A DNA stretch of 64,000 nt from Campylobacter bilis (GTDB lineage: Bacteria; Campylobacterota; Campylobacteria; Campylobacterales; Campylobacteraceae), in contig NZ_WUED01000004.1 of NCBI RefSeq assembly GCF_016806695.1, positions 78,252 to 142,251 on the forward strand, written 5' to 3'. Positions 63,679-64,000 of the stretch are shown here, one piece after another (position 1 is the first letter of the stretch; the number at the start of each line of letters is the position of its first letter). Position numbers and translations under genes: made by a program. The notes under the pieces are model-generated. The model had not been told where the DNA came from, made no database searches, and saw only the letters and a list, made by a program, of their open reading frames with translations.

Positions 63679-64000
63679 ATGAAAGCTTGCAATACTCTCT
63701 GGGGGGGGGGTATTTAAAATCTAAATACTCTGATTTAAAAAAACAAATAATTTAAGATCAAAGAATTTAACTTCAAAGAATTTAAAATCAAAAAAACCAA
63801 ATTCTAAAAAACTAGCCCTATCCTTAGCTACCATATCCTTACTAAGTTCTTGTGCTATGGCACAAATTAGTGGACCACAATATGCTTTTTACTCCTTTAG
63901 GAGATTATTACCTCTATGCCCTTTTAGGGGCTTATCCTAATACACAAATTCAAATCTCAGGCGATGGTTCTACTAATGCTATCATACTAGGTAAATATGC
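63679..64000 (+). pseudogene. 5' end of a poly-G phase-variable autotransporter-like gene with several frame breaks, partial
   Basis: AAGGA precedes the ATG; after eight codons there is a G10 tract (63701-63710). With ten G the frame stops at once (MKACNTLWGGGI). With 8 or 11 G it runs on as YLKSKYSDLKK to an A7 run (63737-63743); one more A there would join it to RSKNLTSKNLKSKKPNSKK, a basic extension, then LALSLATISLLSSCAMA, a classic long signal peptide ending in A-M-A. Near 63885 the frame breaks again: the following FTPLGDYYLYALLGAYPNTQ, a mature passenger-like sequence, is in another frame. Campylobacter surface autotransporters of the CapA type have this extended signal. Off in the present state. 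Confidence 0.72.
63701..63710 (+). repeat. G10 homopolymer, contingency tract
   Basis: Ten consecutive G in an otherwise AT-rich region, eight codons into a start-coded frame; the only G or C run above six that I found in the window. Poly-G tracts of 8-12 are the usual phase-variation switches of Campylobacter. Confidence 0.9.

Noticed and set aside
63665..63690. A sigma-54 promoter at GGAACACTTATGAAAGC
   Set aside because: The GG element is present but ten bases later there is AA, not GC, and the site overlaps the ribosome site and ATG.
1..64000. CRISPR arrays, tRNA or rRNA genes, insertion sequences
   Set aside because: No spaced direct repeats, no cloverleaf-like sequence ending in CCA, no rRNA core motifs and no transposase-like protein were seen on reading through.

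Overview
The window is AT-rich (roughly 30% GC by eye), gene-dense and organised like a thermotolerant Campylobacter chromosome close to C. jejuni/C. coli. This rests on gene order and protein identity: tatD, a lytic transglycosylase, rlpA, kdsC, lptCA, engB, mrdA; era, hslU, hslV, rplI, argG; lptB-rpoN; a CipA-type DUF2972 protein; pta-ackA; ppiD, ftsA, ftsZ; flgG2-flgG; a Campylobacter-type CheZ; ffh, rpsP, khpA, rimM, trmD, rplS; plant-type DAHP synthase; and flaC. This matches, as I remember it, the Cj0643-Cj0726 segment of C. jejuni NCTC 11168. The species cannot be fixed from this alone. No rRNA, tRNA, CRISPR array, insertion sequence or prophage was seen.

Layout. 1-7.4 kb (+): tail of a degenerate GGDEF regulator, then envelope genes (lytic transglycosylase, RlpA, Kdo phosphatase KdsC, LptC, LptA, EngB, an MreD-like membrane protein, PBP2). 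7.5-17.1 kb (-): peptidase, POT transporter, a three-gene pilus/secretion-like group (PilM/PilN/PilO-like, the middle gene frameshifted), era, hslUV, rplI, argG. 17.2-19.9 kb (+): S4 protein, tsaE, lptB, rpoN. 19.9-28.1 kb: uvrB, small coiled-coil genes, a frameshifted prepilin-like gene, priA, cipA, ispG, flgH. 28.2-39.5 kb: pta-ackA, an FtsL-like protein with rsmH, ppiD, ftsA, ftsZ, rod genes. 39.5-54.1 kb: glnA, cheZ, a long biosynthesis/translation run to rplS, an AT-rich orphan ORF, DAHP synthase. 54.3-63.5 kb: dnaE, then a minus-strand run from corA down to yggS including flaC. 63.6-64.0 kb: the start of a poly-G phase-variable autotransporter-like gene with further frame breaks.

Themes. 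Sigma-54 itself (rpoN) and textbook -24/-12 promoters in front of flgH and flgG2 lie in one window. LptA, LptB, LptC, KdsC and WaaA give much of the LOS assembly route. FtsA, FtsZ, RsmH and a probable FtsL mark division. The least ordinary observations are two separate pilus/competence-like genes each broken by what looks like a one-base loss, a CheZ whose N-terminus resembles the CheY-binding peptide of FliM, an orphan ORF with an operator-like inverted repeat across its -10 box and ribosome site, and the multiply frameshifted autotransporter at the right edge. I see no convincing wholly new multi-gene system.
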